Assembly: GCA_003136095.1 (NCBI GenBank)
Contig: PNBO01000419.1
Coordinates: 8,401-53,981, forward strand
Reading direction: 5' to 3'
Length of the DNA stretch: 45,581 nucleotides
From: Myxococcales bacterium
GTDB taxonomy: Bacteria; Myxococcota_A; Polyangia; Fen-1088
Shown here: positions 1 to 10,895 of the stretch, in pieces
Position numbering within the stretch: the first letter of the stretch is position 1
Layout: each line of letters opens with the position of its first letter
Program-made: the position numbers and the translations under genes
The notes under the pieces: generated by a model
Told to the model about the DNA's origin: nothing
The model's input: the letters and a program-made list of their open reading frames with translations, nothing else
Database searches by the model: none

Positions 1-347
1 TCGGCGCTGGGCCAGCCTCGCGCGAAGACCTCGGCTGGCGGCACGACGAGGGTGTTGGCGTAGACCAGCGACCCGCCGCCCACGCCCGCCCCACCCAGCA
101 CCATGACGTCACCCAGCCAGTCGAGTCGCTGGATGCCGTGACAGCCCAGGCGCGGCAGCCAGAAAGACTTGCGCAGGTTCCAGTTGCTCTGGGGGAATTG
201 CTCGGGCCGCCAGCGCTTGCCCTCCTCGACGACGAGCACGCGGTAGCCCTTCTCCGCCAGGCGCAGGGCCGCCACGCTGCCGCCAAAGCCCGAGCCGACG
301 ACGATGAAATCAAAGCGCGCGTCGACGGCGAACGCCGTCTCGCTCAT
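1..347 (-). CDS. GMC-family FAD-dependent oxidoreductase, N-terminal part (cut by window edge)
   Basis: The first 115 or so residues of a flavoprotein lie here; the rest is beyond the left edge. Residues 13-31 form an FAD-binding Rossmann start ([19 protein letters not shown]), and [17 protein letters not shown] further on is the second glycine-rich flavin motif typical of glucose-methanol-choline and cholesterol oxidases. The ATG overlaps the stop of the upstream aldehyde dehydrogenase as ATGA, so the two are translationally coupled. An alcohol or sterol oxidase next to an aldehyde dehydrogenase suggests two-step oxidation of an alcohol to an acid; the substrate cannot be told from sequence. 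Confidence 0.85.
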   Translation of the reverse strand, partial: MSETAFAVDARFDFIVVGSGFGGSVAALRLAEKGYRVLVVEEGKRWRPEQFPQSNWNLRKSFWLPRLGCHGIQRLDWLGDVMVLGGAGVGGGSLVYANTLVVPPAEVFARGWPSA

Positions 348-1810
348 CGGTAGATCGCCTTGAGCAGCCAGCGCAAGACGGTGAGCACGCGCTGGCGGTA
401 GGGGAAGCCGAGCTGGCGGCGCACCCAGGCGGCGAGCGGTTGCGCCAGCGGCCGGTCCTCGACGATGGTCTGCGGATAGCAGAACTGCCGCAAGGCTTCG
501 GGGCCGTGACGGAAGCCGAGGCCGCTCGCTTTCGTCCCTCCAAGGGGCGCGGAGACGAAGAAGTAATTCACCAGCACATCGTTGATGCACAGACTGCCAG
601 CCTCGATCCGCCGCGCGATGTCCCGCGCGTGGGCTGCGTCCCGCGACCACACGCTGCCGGACAGACCGAATGACGATGCGTTCGCTAGGCGGATAGCTTC
701 CTCGGCGTCGGTCACGCGTAGGATGGGCAAGACCGGGCCGAAGGTTTCCTCGACCGCGACCGCGGCTGCGGCCTCTACGCGGTCGAGCACGGTGGGAGGA
801 AAGTTCATGCCCACCGGCTCGCCCCCACCCGCGATCACCTGCGCACCACGAGCGATGGCGTCGGCGACCTGGGCGCGACAGCGTTCGACCTGGGACGGCA
901 ACGACAATGGTCCCACGTCGGCGTCTTCGGTGCCCAGGCGCAGGCTCTTGGTTTCGGCGGCGACCAGACCAGCAAACTCCTCGGCCACGGGCGCCTCGAC
1001 GAACACGCGCTCGACGCGGACGCACACCTGTCCGGCCCCGGCGAACGCGCCCCACACGGCCGCTCGGGCCGCCGCCCTCACATCGGCATCCGCCAGCACG
1101 ATCATCGCGGATTTACCGCCCAACTCGGCCACGCACGGGATCAAGCGCTGGCCCGCGCGCGCCGCGATCTCGCGCCCCGCCGCGACGCTGCCCGTGAAGA
1201 AGACCATGTCGCAGGAATCCACCAAGGCGCGGCTCGACTCCACACCGCCCTCGACCACCTGAAAGACCGATTCGGGCAGTCCTGCTTCCTTCCACAGTAC
1301 TTGCATGCGCCGCGAGGTGCGCGGCGTGTGCGGCGAGGGCTTGAGTAACACGGTATTGCCGGCCAAGAGGGGCGCCACGGCGTCCCCGAAGTTGTTGAGC
1401 AGAGGGAAGTTCGAAGGACCGATGACCGCGACGACCCCGCGTGGCTTCCAGGCTACGCGAGCGCGCTTGTGGGGAAGGATGAGCGAGGAACGACGCTCCT
1501 CGCGAAGCGCACGGTGGCCCTTGCGCCCGGCGAGAAACCGCGTCACCTCGCACAGGTAGCCGATCTCGAACCCGATGCCCTCGAACAACGGTTTTCCCGT
1601 TTCCTCGGAGATGATACAGGCCAGTTCCGCGTCGTCCCTCGCCCAAGCCGCCAGCCGGCGCAACGCGCGGCCACGTTCGCGAAAGGACAGCAGCGACCAC
1701 CCAGCCTGCGCCTGGCGCGCTCGCGCCATCGCAGCGTCTACCAACTCGCGGCTGTCACCTTCGCTATCGCGCATGGCTTGCTCACCCTGGAGCTTCCCAG
1801 CCCCAGTCAT
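344..1810 (-). CDS. NAD(P)-dependent aldehyde dehydrogenase
   Basis: An ALDH-superfamily enzyme of 488 residues, the usual length. The motifs are in order: GPSNFP with Asn134, a cofactor-binding Lys157 (LLKPSP), FTGS at 205-208, the general base Glu229 in AELGGKSA, and nucleophile Cys263 in GAGQVC. It oxidises an aldehyde to the acid with NAD(P)+. Closest by pattern are the succinate-semialdehyde or coniferyl-aldehyde type enzymes; the substrate is unknown. A second in-frame ATG at 1774 (MRDSEG) has a better ribosome site (AGGGTGAG) and may be the true start. The stop overlaps the start of the GMC oxidoreductase, which probably makes the aldehyde. Confidence 0.9.
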   Translation of the reverse strand: MTGAGKLQGEQAMRDSEGDSRELVDAAMARARQAQAGWSLLSFRERGRALRRLAAWARDDAELACIISEETGKPLFEGIGFEIGYLCEVTRFLAGRKGHRALREERRSSLILPHKRARVAWKPRGVVAVIGPSNFPLLNNFGDAVAPLLAGNTVLLKPSPHTPRTSRRMQVLWKEAGLPESVFQVVEGGVESSRALVDSCDMVFFTGSVAAGREIAARAGQRLIPCVAELGGKSAMIVLADADVRAAARAAVWGAFAGAGQVCVRVERVFVEAPVAEEFAGLVAAETKSLRLGTEDADVGPLSLPSQVERCRAQVADAIARGAQVIAGGGEPVGMNFPPTVLDRVEAAAAVAVEETFGPVLPILRVTDAEEAIRLANASSFGLSGSVWSRDAAHARDIARRIEAGSLCINDVLVNYFFVSAPLGGTKASGLGFRHGPEALRQFCYPQTIVEDRPLAQPLAAWVRRQLGFPYRQRVLTVLRWLLKAIYR

Positions 1811-1827
1811 ACCCCAAAGCGAAGGGT

Positions 1828-1845
1828 CGCCGCCAGCCGGCGGCG
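1828..1845. terminator. GC-rich hairpin between thioredoxin and aldehyde dehydrogenase genes
   Basis: A perfect 7-bp stem (CGCCGCC / GGCGGCG) with a 4-nt loop sits in the 47-nt gap between the two genes. No T-run follows on either strand, so it is at best a non-canonical terminator or an mRNA-stabilising hairpin. Confidence 0.35.
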
Positions 1846-1857
1846 TATTCTCATCTG

Positions 1858-2223
1858 CTACGACGCGGCCGCGTGGGCGAGCGCTTCGTGACGAACCTTG
1901 TCCATGTCGAGTGTCTTGATCTGGTCAATCAGCTTCTGCAAGGCGTGGCCGGGCAGTGCGCCGGCCTGCTCGAAAACCAGGAACCCGTCACGAAAGGCCA
2001 TGAGGGTTGGAATCGCCTGGATGCCGTACTCAATGGCCAGATCCGGCTCGTCCTCGGTGTTGACCTTGCAGAAGGTCACGTCACCGTTCTCGTTGGCCGC
2101 CTTCTCGAAGATGGGGCCGAAGGCTCGGCACGGCCCACACCAAGGGGCCCAAAAGTCGACCAGCACAATCCCATTTTTGATCGCGTCAACAAACGATGTC
2201 TCGGTCAACACAACGGGTGCCAT
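1858..2223 (-). CDS. trxA: Thioredoxin
   Basis: A single-domain thioredoxin of 121 residues. The redox motif WCGPC is at residues 28-32 after the usual VDFWAPW strand, and the cis-proline loop (QAIPTL) follows. It is a cytoplasmic dithiol-disulfide reductant with no signal peptide. The chosen ATG at 2223 has a clear AGGAGA ribosome site about 8 nt upstream and gives the normal thioredoxin length; the longer in-frame extension runs into the histidine kinase gene and is not credible. It lies 46 nt downstream of the kinase, on the same strand. Confidence 0.93.
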   Translation of the reverse strand: MAPVVLTETSFVDAIKNGIVLVDFWAPWCGPCRAFGPIFEKAANENGDVTFCKVNTEDEPDLAIEYGIQAIPTLMAFRDGFLVFEQAGALPGHALQKLIDQIKTLDMDKVRHEALAHAAAS

Positions 2224-2269
2224 GGTCAAGTTCTCCTGATTCTTTAGACTCTCCAGGAGACGGAAGGTT

Positions 2270-3390
2270 TCACGCCACGGGCGAGAGCGGAAAGCGCAGC
2301 AGGAGCTCGGTCCCCCCCCTGCCAGGCGGGTTCGCCACCTCGATGTAGCCTTTGTGCTCATCCATCAGGCGGCTGGCGATCGCCAGACCCAGGCCCGTGC
2401 CGTTCTCGCGCGTCGAGAAGAAAGGATCGAAGATGCGCTCGCGATCCACGGCGGCGATGCCCGGACCCTCGTCGAGAATGCTTACCACCGCGAACCTGCC
2501 GTGGGGCAAGACCCGCTCCTGGTGGCGCACCTCGACGTGGCCGCCCTCGGGAGAGAACTGCACCGCGTTCAGCAGCACGTTGAGGAGGATCTGGGTCAGC
2601 TTGTCGGCGTCGCCCTGGATGACCAAGTTGGGCGCCGCGTTGTCCACCCGCAGGGCCACGTGCCGGACATCCGCTTGCGGCTTCACCAGCGCGATGGCCT
2701 GTTCCACGATGTCCGCGAGCTTCACCCGCGCGAACGTCAGCTGCCCCGGCCGCGCGAAGGCCAGGAAGCGATCGAGGAGCGCGGCCAGGCGGTCGATTTC
2801 CTTTTCCAGAATGGTCACCATCTTCCGGCGCGGCGAGGTTGCCGGGATCTCATCCGCCACGATGGCCGAGGCCGCCTTGAGCGAGGCCAGGGGATTCTTG
2901 ATCTCGTGCGCGAGGCCGGCCGTCAGCTCGCCCAGCGATTGCAAGCGCCCGGAACGCACGAGCTGCTGCTCCATGGCCTGCATCTCGACCATTTTATGCT
3001 CGACGTCGCGACGCGCGCGCCGCTCTTTCTCGACCAGCAGCCCCGTCACCAGCGCGACCACGTTGTAGAGCACCAACTCTAGGATCTTGTTCGCGGTGCC
3101 GGTGGGATCGGCGGAAATCATGCCGTGATGGTGCGCGTGCGGGCCGACCATCCAGAAGGCGTGCGGAACATAGAGCGCGGTCACGACGACCGAGGTCAAG
3201 AGCGCCCCGCGCAGCCCGAAGAGGAACGCGCCCACGATGATGGGGATGTAGTAGAGGCGGCGGAGCACGTCGTGCAGCCACTCCTGCTCCATCGGCGTGC
3301 CGAAATGCGCGACCGTCACCGCCACAACCGGTAACCAAAGGAAGAGAAAGGCCCGGCCCGAGAGCGCCCATAGGCGATTCGATTCGGCCA

Positions 3391-3394
<4 letters not shown>
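2270..3394 (-). CDS. Membrane sensor histidine kinase, NtrB/ZraS-like
   Basis: A 374-residue sensor kinase. The N-terminal 120 residues hold about four hydrophobic segments, with a loop rich in histidines (GPHAHHHG, residues 85-91). A short coiled linker follows, then a HisKA domain with phospho-acceptor His163 in LAHEIKNPL, and an HATPase domain with N box (LLNAVQFS), DEGPGI, FDPFFST and GTGLGLAIA. Its ATG overlaps the stop of the upstream NtrC-type regulator (ATGA), so the pair is co-translated and very likely cognate. The signal is unknown. Confidence 0.92.
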
Positions 3395-4773
<1,379 letters not shown>

Positions 4774-4810
4774 GGGTCAGGCCCAATCATGGCACAGGAC
4801 CGCGTTTCGA

Positions 4811-7800
4811 CTACAAACCAAGGTCGGTCTGACCGGCCGCGAGCTCCACGCGTTTGACGCTGGCCTTGAACCCGCGGCCGTCGTGCTCGATGGTGATGAC
4901 GGAAAGTGGCAGTGGCTTGGCCGCGGGCGCGCTGCGCAGGTGGACCTGGATGGATGGCCGCTTGCCCGCCGGTAGCAGCAAGGATGAAAGCCCGATCGCG
5001 GCGGCGTCCGTGGCCTCGCCGGCCATGGCCTCGCCCTTGCCGCCGGCCCGCGTGGTCAGGATGAGATCCGCGGCCAGATCCTGCCAGGACAGAATCACCA
5101 GGGTGCCCGGCCCCTGGAAGAGCTGCAGCTCGGCCAGATCGCGGCTCATGCTCTCGGCCAGGCGACGGGCATCGACCTCCTTCGGCGGCTCGGCCAGCAA
5201 GCGCGCCATGAGCGATGCGGCGGCCAGCCGCGCGAAGAGGCGTGGATCGCGCGGACCCGGACTGCCCGGCGCGCGCGCCACCTTGCGCACGACGCGCAGG
5301 GCCTCATCGGTGCGGCCGGCGCCACCCGCGGCGGCGGCCAGGCGCAACTGCGCCAGCAGGTTGTCGGGCGCCATTTCGACCAGGGTCTGGTACTGCGCGT
5401 ACGCCAGGTCGTACCAGCCATGGGCCAAGAACACGTCGCCCAGCAACTGGCGGGCCGCCAGGTTGCGCGGGGCGAACTCCACGATCTCGGAGTAGGTGCG
5501 AATGGCGTCGTCGGTCTGGCCCGCGTCGGCCTGCAGATCGCCGAGCGCCAACACGAGACGCGGGGTCAGCAGGCCCGCGGACTTCAGCTTGCGCGAAAAC
5601 AGCAGGGCCTCGTCGGCCTTCCCGGCCCGCGCCAGCAGCTTCACCAGCCGCATGCCACCCGCGGGATCATCGGGCGCGCGCGCCACGTACTCCTTGAGGC
5701 GCGCCACTCGCGTGTCCAGGTTGGCCACCGAGGACAGCTCCAGGTCGACCTTGTCCCAGGCCACGCGCGTGCCGAAGAGGCGCTGCTCGATGGCCGCGGC
5801 CAGCGCGTCGCCGGCGTTGCGGCGCAAGAGCACGCGCGCCAGGTAGAAGCGCGCCTCGGGCCGCGGGGCCAGGAAAGCGAAGACCTCGGCCACTGCCGCC
5901 TCGTTGTTGATGTAGTTGGCCAGGAAGCGCAGAAACAGCGCCTCGGCCCGCCAGTCGGAAAGCTCGCAGGCGGCCATCGCGGCACGGTAACGGTCGGCGA
6001 GCTCGCCCGGCGCGGTGGCCGTGCGCAGGCGCTTGTCCCACAGCAGGGCCCGCTCGAAGAGGGGCCGCTCGCTGGTGTCGCTGCACGCCGCCGGGATCAC
6101 GGCCGCGACGGTGGACTGCGGCCGGGATGGTTCGGGCGGAGGCGCGAGCGCGGGCTTCGCAAGCTGGGGGGGCCGGCCATGACCCCCGGCGCCCTGCGCC
6201 TGCGGTCCGTCGGATGCGGATTTCAGCACGTCATCGATCGAGACACCGCCACGTTTCGCACGCTCGCCCATTCTCCCGCTAGCGCTCTTCATCGCGACGA
6301 ATCTGCCCGCGGCCTCGGCCTTGCCACTTGCCTCTGCCTCGGTAGGTGGCGCGGGAGCCGCCGTCGGCACCGCAGCCGCGGGTTGGGCGCGAAGCTCGTC
6401 GTTGTCTTTCGGCCCCCGCAGCGCATGGAGCCCCATCTTCCCCGATTCCGCCGCATGCTTCTCTTTGGCGACGACTTCCTCAGCCTTCGCCTCGGGCTGC
6501 TTGGCGACGAGACGCCCGCTGCCCGGCTGCTGCTTGCGCGCGATCCCTTGTGCCGCATACGCCTCCTCGCTCTCGAGGGCGAGGAAGCTGGTGAACGGCG
6601 TCATCAGACCGTAGTCGAGGCCCAGCTTGACCAGGGTCCCGCGCTGCTCGTCGGCGCCGCCCACCTCGCCCAGGATCTTGTTCATGTACGCCGCGGCCCA
6701 GAAGCGCGGCACCAGGGCCGCCACCGATTCCTTTTCCTCCTCCACGCTGTAGCTCTTGTCGAAAGGCTGGCCACCCATGCGGCCCTTGACCTTCACCTTG
6801 CTCGGCAGATCGTGGTGCGAGCGCGCCAGCAGCGTGATCTCTCCGCCCCACGAGACCTTGCCGTCGGCCGAGGTGAAGACCTCGTCGAGGCCAGCGCCCG
6901 CGTCCAGCTCGAAGTCGGTCACGGTGGGCGTCTTGAGCGCCGCCACCAGCTCAAGGGCGCGGCTGCCTGCCTCCTCGGCGGTACCCACGCGCAAACCGCG
7001 GCCGCCGCCCGCGTGGGCCAGGGCATCGAGGAACCCGAAGTTGGCCTCGCCACCCACCGCAACCGTGAAGAAGCGCGCGCGCGAGGTGGCCAGGCTGCGC
7101 CGCAGGGCCGTCTGCAGACGCGGGCCGTTGATCTCGCCCGACGTGGCAATGCCGTCGCCGATGTAGATCACCGCCGGCTGCTCGGCGCCGTGCAGGCGGG
7201 CCAGGGCCACGTCGAAGAGGGCGCCCAGATCCGTCGCGCCCCCCGGCGGATGCGCGGCCAGCAGCTCGCGCGCCTTGCCCACCTCGGCCTCGGTCGCCGG
7301 GGCCAGGCCGGTCGCGGGATAGAGCATCTTGGGCCGCACGTCAAGCGCCATCAGAGCAAACCGATCGTCGTCGGCGAGGGAGCGCAGGATGGCCTCGGCC
7401 GCCGCGAGCTCGAGCTGCCTCGTGGTGTCGTCGCTGCCCGCCGAGGTGTCGACCACCACCACCACCGCGCCCGGCTGCTTCGGCGCCGCCGCGAATTCCA
7501 GGTCGGGCACATAGCGCAGCATTACGAAGTCCGCGCTCTCGGCCCCGGCCGAAAAACGCGCCACTCGCACCGGCGGAGGCAGGTCGCGCAGCCGCGCCTC
7601 GAGCAGGAAGTCGGCCTGCGGAGTAAAGCCCGAGCGGCGCATGGTGACCTTCTCACCGCCGTTCTCGATGCGCGCGTCTTCGAGAGTCGACAGTTCCATC
7701 GATCGACCGGCCTTGCCCAGGTCCACGGTCAGCGAGAGCTCGCCGATCCGCACCGGTGGGTCGGCGCGCATGGGGAAGTGGTAGCGCAGCCGTCCGTCGA

Positions 7801-8863
7801 CCAGCGGCAGCATCTGTAAGTAGCGCATGACCACCCGCCGCGTGCCGCCCGCGAGCACCGGGTAGATGCGCGCGCGGTAGCTGCGGCCGTCGATCCATTC
7901 CAGGAGCGCCGGCTCGTAGCCCGCCCGCGCCGCGGCCCCGTACTGGCGCGCGGCCTCCTTGCGCTCGATCAGCTCGCCCTCGACCAGCGTGCCGCGATTC
8001 TCGACGGCGAACCCGGTGACGAGAGCGCCCTCGGGCACGGTCAGCCAGTACCAGCCCTCGACCTCGCGCTCGCCCGGATTGAAGAAGGTCTGGTCGACCT
8101 CGGTCTCGGCGATGCCGGACTGCACGGCCACCCGCACCGCCTGGCGGGTGACCTCGAGCGGCCGTGCCGCGCTCCTCGGCGCGCCGAAGTCCACGCCGTA
8201 GATGCGGCCCGCGCCCGCCGCGCCCCCGGCCAGGCGCTGGTCGGCCATGCCGCCCGTCCAATCCTCCCAGTACGCCACCGGCGCCACCGCCGGCGCCGCG
8301 CCCGCCTTGATCGTGGCGCGCTCGCCGGCCCGCACCTCGACCCTGCCACCCGGCGCGCTCACATGGGCCAACCCACGCGCCACGTACACACTGGCCTCGC
8401 CCGCGCCGCGCCGAATGGACAGGCCGCTTTCCGCGGCCGATACGGTCACATCACCCAGGGTCAGCACGCCCGGCTTGCGATCCACCGCCGGGACCTCCAA
8501 CCACGCCTCGCCCTCGATCAAAGCCGCGCCGTCCGTGCGCAGCTCGATGGCCGTCCCGCCGCGCAGAAACAGGGCCGAGCCGTCGGACAGCCGCAGCAGC
8601 GCCCGCGCGCCCTTCCCCGCCGCCACTCGCGCTCCCGCTAGCACGGCAGCGCCCGAGGCCACGCGCACCGGCGCGCCAGCATGAGCCACCGTCACCTCGC
8701 CCGCAGCTAGTTCCACCCGCGCCTGCAAAGGTTCGCTGCGCACGGGCGCGATCTTCCGCCCCCTCACCGCGATGACCACCACCGCGGCCACCACCAGTAA
8801 CCCGGCGACCAGCGCCAGGCTTCGCTTCCAGTTCCGCGGATTCTCAGTCGCGCTTCCGACCAT
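4811..8863 (-). CDS. VIT and VWA domain membrane protein with FecR-like and TPR regions
   Basis: A 1350-residue protein. Residues 13-34 are one membrane anchor. A FecR-like beta domain follows at about 55-195 (LRLSDGSALFLRGGTAIEL), then a VIT domain at about 230-360 (VDQTFFNPGEREVEGWYWL, ARQYGAAARAGYEPALLEW). A von Willebrand A domain starts near Asp472 (VVVVDTSAGSDD), where the usual DxSxS metal motif reads DxSxG. A Lys/Ala/Pro-rich disordered stretch covers about 780-940, TPR-like repeats cover about 1090-1220, and a short beta domain ends the protein. VIT/VWA proteins act in extracellular or periplasmic protein contacts; the role here is not known. Confidence 0.88.
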   Translation of the reverse strand: MVGSATENPRNWKRSLALVAGLLVVAAVVVIAVRGRKIAPVRSEPLQARVELAAGEVTVAHAGAPVRVASGAAVLAGARVAAGKGARALLRLSDGSALFLRGGTAIELRTDGAALIEGEAWLEVPAVDRKPGVLTLGDVTVSAAESGLSIRRGAGEASVYVARGLAHVSAPGGRVEVRAGERATIKAGAAPAVAPVAYWEDWTGGMADQRLAGGAAGAGRIYGVDFGAPRSAARPLEVTRQAVRVAVQSGIAETEVDQTFFNPGEREVEGWYWLTVPEGALVTGFAVENRGTLVEGELIERKEAARQYGAAARAGYEPALLEWIDGRSYRARIYPVLAGGTRRVVMRYLQMLPLVDGRLRYHFPMRADPPVRIGELSLTVDLGKAGRSMELSTLEDARIENGGEKVTMRRSGFTPQADFLLEARLRDLPPPVRVARFSAGAESADFVMLRYVPDLEFAAAPKQPGAVVVVVDTSAGSDDTTRQLELAAAEAILRSLADDDRFALMALDVRPKMLYPATGLAPATEAEVGKARELLAAHPPGGATDLGALFDVALARLHGAEQPAVIYIGDGIATSGEINGPRLQTALRRSLATSRARFFTVAVGGEANFGFLDALAHAGGGRGLRVGTAEEAGSRALELVAALKTPTVTDFELDAGAGLDEVFTSADGKVSWGGEITLLARSHHDLPSKVKVKGRMGGQPFDKSYSVEEEKESVAALVPRFWAAAYMNKILGEVGGADEQRGTLVKLGLDYGLMTPFTSFLALESEEAYAAQGIARKQQPGSGRLVAKQPEAKAEEVVAKEKHAAESGKMGLHALRGPKDNDELRAQPAAAVPTAAPAPPTEAEASGKAEAAGRFVAMKSASGRMGERAKRGGVSIDDVLKSASDGPQAQGAGGHGRPPQLAKPALAPPPEPSRPQSTVAAVIPAACSDTSERPLFERALLWDKRLRTATAPGELADRYRAAMAACELSDWRAEALFLRFLANYINNEAAVAEVFAFLAPRPEARFYLARVLLRRNAGDALAAAIEQRLFGTRVAWDKVDLELSSVANLDTRVARLKEYVARAPDDPAGGMRLVKLLARAGKADEALLFSRKLKSAGLLTPRLVLALGDLQADAGQTDDAIRTYSEIVEFAPRNLAARQLLGDVFLAHGWYDLAYAQYQTLVEMAPDNLLAQLRLAAAAGGAGRTDEALRVVRKVARAPGSPGPRDPRLFARLAAASLMARLLAEPPKEVDARRLAESMSRDLAELQLFQGPGTLVILSWQDLAADLILTTRAGGKGEAMAGEATDAAAIGLSSLLLPAGKRPSIQVHLRSAPAAKPLPLSVITIEHDGRGFKASVKRVELAAGQTDLGL

Positions 8864-8979
8864 GGGCGCCTCCTTGTCCGCCGCAGATTATCGCCCCATC
8901 TCTACGACGGGAGAAGCAAGGATTCGCGTCTCGCTCCCGCACGATTCGTGGCCGTGCTCGCGGCCAGCCACTCTCTCCG

Positions 8980-9546
8980 CTACGATTTCGCGGCCCAGGC
9001 GTTGCGGTCCAGGATCTTGACGGTGAACGCCTCGACGGATGCGAGGGCCGCATCGGACCTGTCGTCGATGCTTACCTCGATGTAGTACTGACCGATGAAA
9101 GCTTTGGCCTGATAGCCTGTGGGGAGTCCCATGTCGACCACGGCGTTGGGCCTAGCGCCAAGAGGGTCGTTCGGGTCGGTGTTGCTAATCACGATGCGCG
9201 ACAAGGGCAGGTCGTAGTTGAAGATGGAATCCGCGTTGTCGCCGCTGCCCATGTCGTGGATCGCCACCGACATGAGCACCCCGCCCTGGCTGTACTCGGC
9301 ATACACCGAGCCCTGCCAGCCGCGATCGATGTACTTGGGGGCGGCACCGTCGATCTGATTGTAGAGCTGGGTATCGTTGTTCGCCGCGGTAGCCGGACCG
9401 ACCCGAACCCAGCTTTCGACCTCGTTGTCCGCCGGCAACATGCCGGCCGGGGAGTGGTCACCTGTCCCCGAGCAACCGAGGGGGAGAAGACACAGAATCC
9501 CGCAAACGAGAATTCCGACTGCCGCGCGCCACCAGGACTTGTCCAC
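8980..9546 (-). CDS. Putative lipoprotein, DUF6599-like
   Basis: About 188 residues from a GTG start at 9546, which gives a compact lipoprotein signal (hydrophobic GILVCGILCLLPLGC, lipobox LPLGC). The mature part has YNQIDGAAPKYIDRGW and QGSVYAEY, a pattern I associate with DUF6599-type proteins (a YxxIDGGA-like motif). The reading frame also allows a GTG at 9552 and a TTG at 9564, and none has a convincing ribosome site. Function unknown; probably anchored in the outer or inner membrane. Confidence 0.7.
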   Translation of the reverse strand: MDKSWWRAAVGILVCGILCLLPLGCSGTGDHSPAGMLPADNEVESWVRVGPATAANNDTQLYNQIDGAAPKYIDRGWQGSVYAEYSQGGVLMSVAIHDMGSGDNADSIFNYDLPLSRIVISNTDPNDPLGARPNAVVDMGLPTGYQAKAFIGQYYIEVSIDDRSDAALASVEAFTVKILDRNAWAAKS

Positions 9547-9646
9547 GGTCACAAGGCTAGTCAACGGCCCACGCCACTGTCAACTCTTCCCCGGGGCTCC
9601 TTGCATCGACGGCGACAAGCCAGGTAGCTTGTGGTCGTTACCACCC

Positions 9647-10198
9647 ATGGCGATCGCCACTATCATCAACCTTGCATTGTGGGCAACTTGGCTCGCGTAC
9701 TGGATCGTCGCCGCGCGGTCGGCGGCCCGTGGGGCATCGTTCGAGCGTCGCGGCTCGCGCCTCCTCCATCTTGGTGCCGCGCTGGCTTCCCTGGCCTTGC
9801 TGGTGTTTCGCCCCTTCCATCTGGAACTGCCCGGTGGCGCCGTGGTCGCCGCCGCTGGCGATCTGGTCACTGGCCTCGGGTTGGCCTTCGCGATCTGGGC
9901 TCGCATTCATCTGGGGCAACGGTGGAGCGGGCGTGTCGAGGTGAAGCCAGGACACCGCGTGGTGCGCAGTGGCCCCTACGCCTGGGTTCGCCACCCCATC
10001 TACGCGGGCATCCTGGTGGCTGTCGCTGGCAGCGCGCTCGTCGCGCGCGAGCTGACCGCCGCCCTCGCCGTCGTCATCATGGCGCTGGCCTACTTGCGCA
10101 AGGTCCGCATGGAGGAAGCCGTCCTGCTCCAATCCTTCGGGCCCGAATACCAAGCCTACCAACGAGAAGTCAAAGCGCTGGTGCCCTTCATCGTCTGA
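9647..10198 (+). CDS. Isoprenylcysteine carboxyl methyltransferase-like integral membrane protein
   Basis: A protein of 183 residues with about four hydrophobic segments. The C-terminal half has the ICMT/PEMT-type signature VVRSGPYAWVRHPIYAG followed by a hydrophobic stretch and EEAVLLQSFGPEYQAYQREV, the SAM-binding pattern of this membrane methyltransferase superfamily. Bacterial members rarely have a proven substrate and this one is no exception. The ATG at 9647 is chosen because the protein then begins with a membrane segment; upstream in-frame sequence overlaps the divergent lipoprotein gene. Confidence 0.85.
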   Translation: MAIATIINLALWATWLAYWIVAARSAARGASFERRGSRLLHLGAALASLALLVFRPFHLELPGGAVVAAAGDLVTGLGLAFAIWARIHLGQRWSGRVEVKPGHRVVRSGPYAWVRHPIYAGILVAVAGSALVARELTAALAVVIMALAYLRKVRMEEAVLLQSFGPEYQAYQREVKALVPFIV

Positions 10199-10235
10199 GT
10201 CGTGCCCCCATTCGAACTGGTGATACTCTCGGTCC

Positions 10236-10877
10236 ATGCGACGGAATCGGTGCACCTTGGCCTTCCCGGTGGCGGTAGTTGCCGCTCTTCAAGGCTGCGC
10301 CTCGAGCCGTGGGTTTGCCTCCAGTGCTCGCGCGACAGTGGCAGCTCCGTCAGCCAGTGACGCCTCTGCCAAGTCGTCCCCGACCGATGCCGCCAGCGCG
10401 GACGACGAGTATTCTCCACATGGATTTGCCATGCGGCACGTCCCGTGGCCTCCCGGCGTGGTCAGCGAAATCGTGCCCAAGGTGCCCACGGCGTGGCAGC
10501 AAGCGGCAGTACCGGCCTTCGTCCTCGATCCCCCTTCCGTGGCGAGCGGCCATATCGTCGCCCGCGGCTGGCTGATCAACGATACCGACGCGCCCGTCGT
10601 GACCTACCTCTTGTCGGCCCCGCACACGCTCGGCCCGTTGCACGTGAGGTTGGGCGGTCCCGAAGTGAAGCTACGCCCATACAGCGGCCCGCAAATGCCC
10701 GAGGTCTACCCCGCGCCCGAGCGCCTCACCTTGCCGCCGCACACCCGCGTCCCCTACGAGCGCGCAGTCGTGCTTTCCCGCTATGAGTTTCCGCCGGGCG
10801 GCAAGGCAACCGTCACCTGGCAATTCGTGTTTTGGAACAAGCCCACCTCCGGAACGTTCGACATCGTCTTGCCGTGA
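10236..10877 (+). CDS. Hypothetical lipoprotein
   Basis: A protein of 213 residues with a basic N terminus, a hydrophobic stretch and a lipobox-like ALQGC. An Ala/Ser-rich linker follows, then a beta-rich region that has IVARGWLINDTDAPVVTYLL and ends with YEFPPGGKATVTWQFVFW. I do not recognise the family. The gene ends 18 nt from the convergent HNH nuclease gene. Confidence 0.75.
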   Translation: MRRNRCTLAFPVAVVAALQGCASSRGFASSARATVAAPSASDASAKSSPTDAASADDEYSPHGFAMRHVPWPPGVVSEIVPKVPTAWQQAAVPAFVLDPPSVASGHIVARGWLINDTDAPVVTYLLSAPHTLGPLHVRLGGPEVKLRPYSGPQMPEVYPAPERLTLPPHTRVPYERAVVLSRYEFPPGGKATVTWQFVFWNKPTSGTFDIVLP

Positions 10878-10895
10878 GCTGGCGGCCCGCGGCCG

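Noticed and set aside
5420-7819. 799-codon open frame on the plus strand
   Set aside because: It is antisense to the VIT/VWA gene, rich in Arg/His/Gln/Gly in the way GC-rich shadow frames are, and has no recognisable domain.
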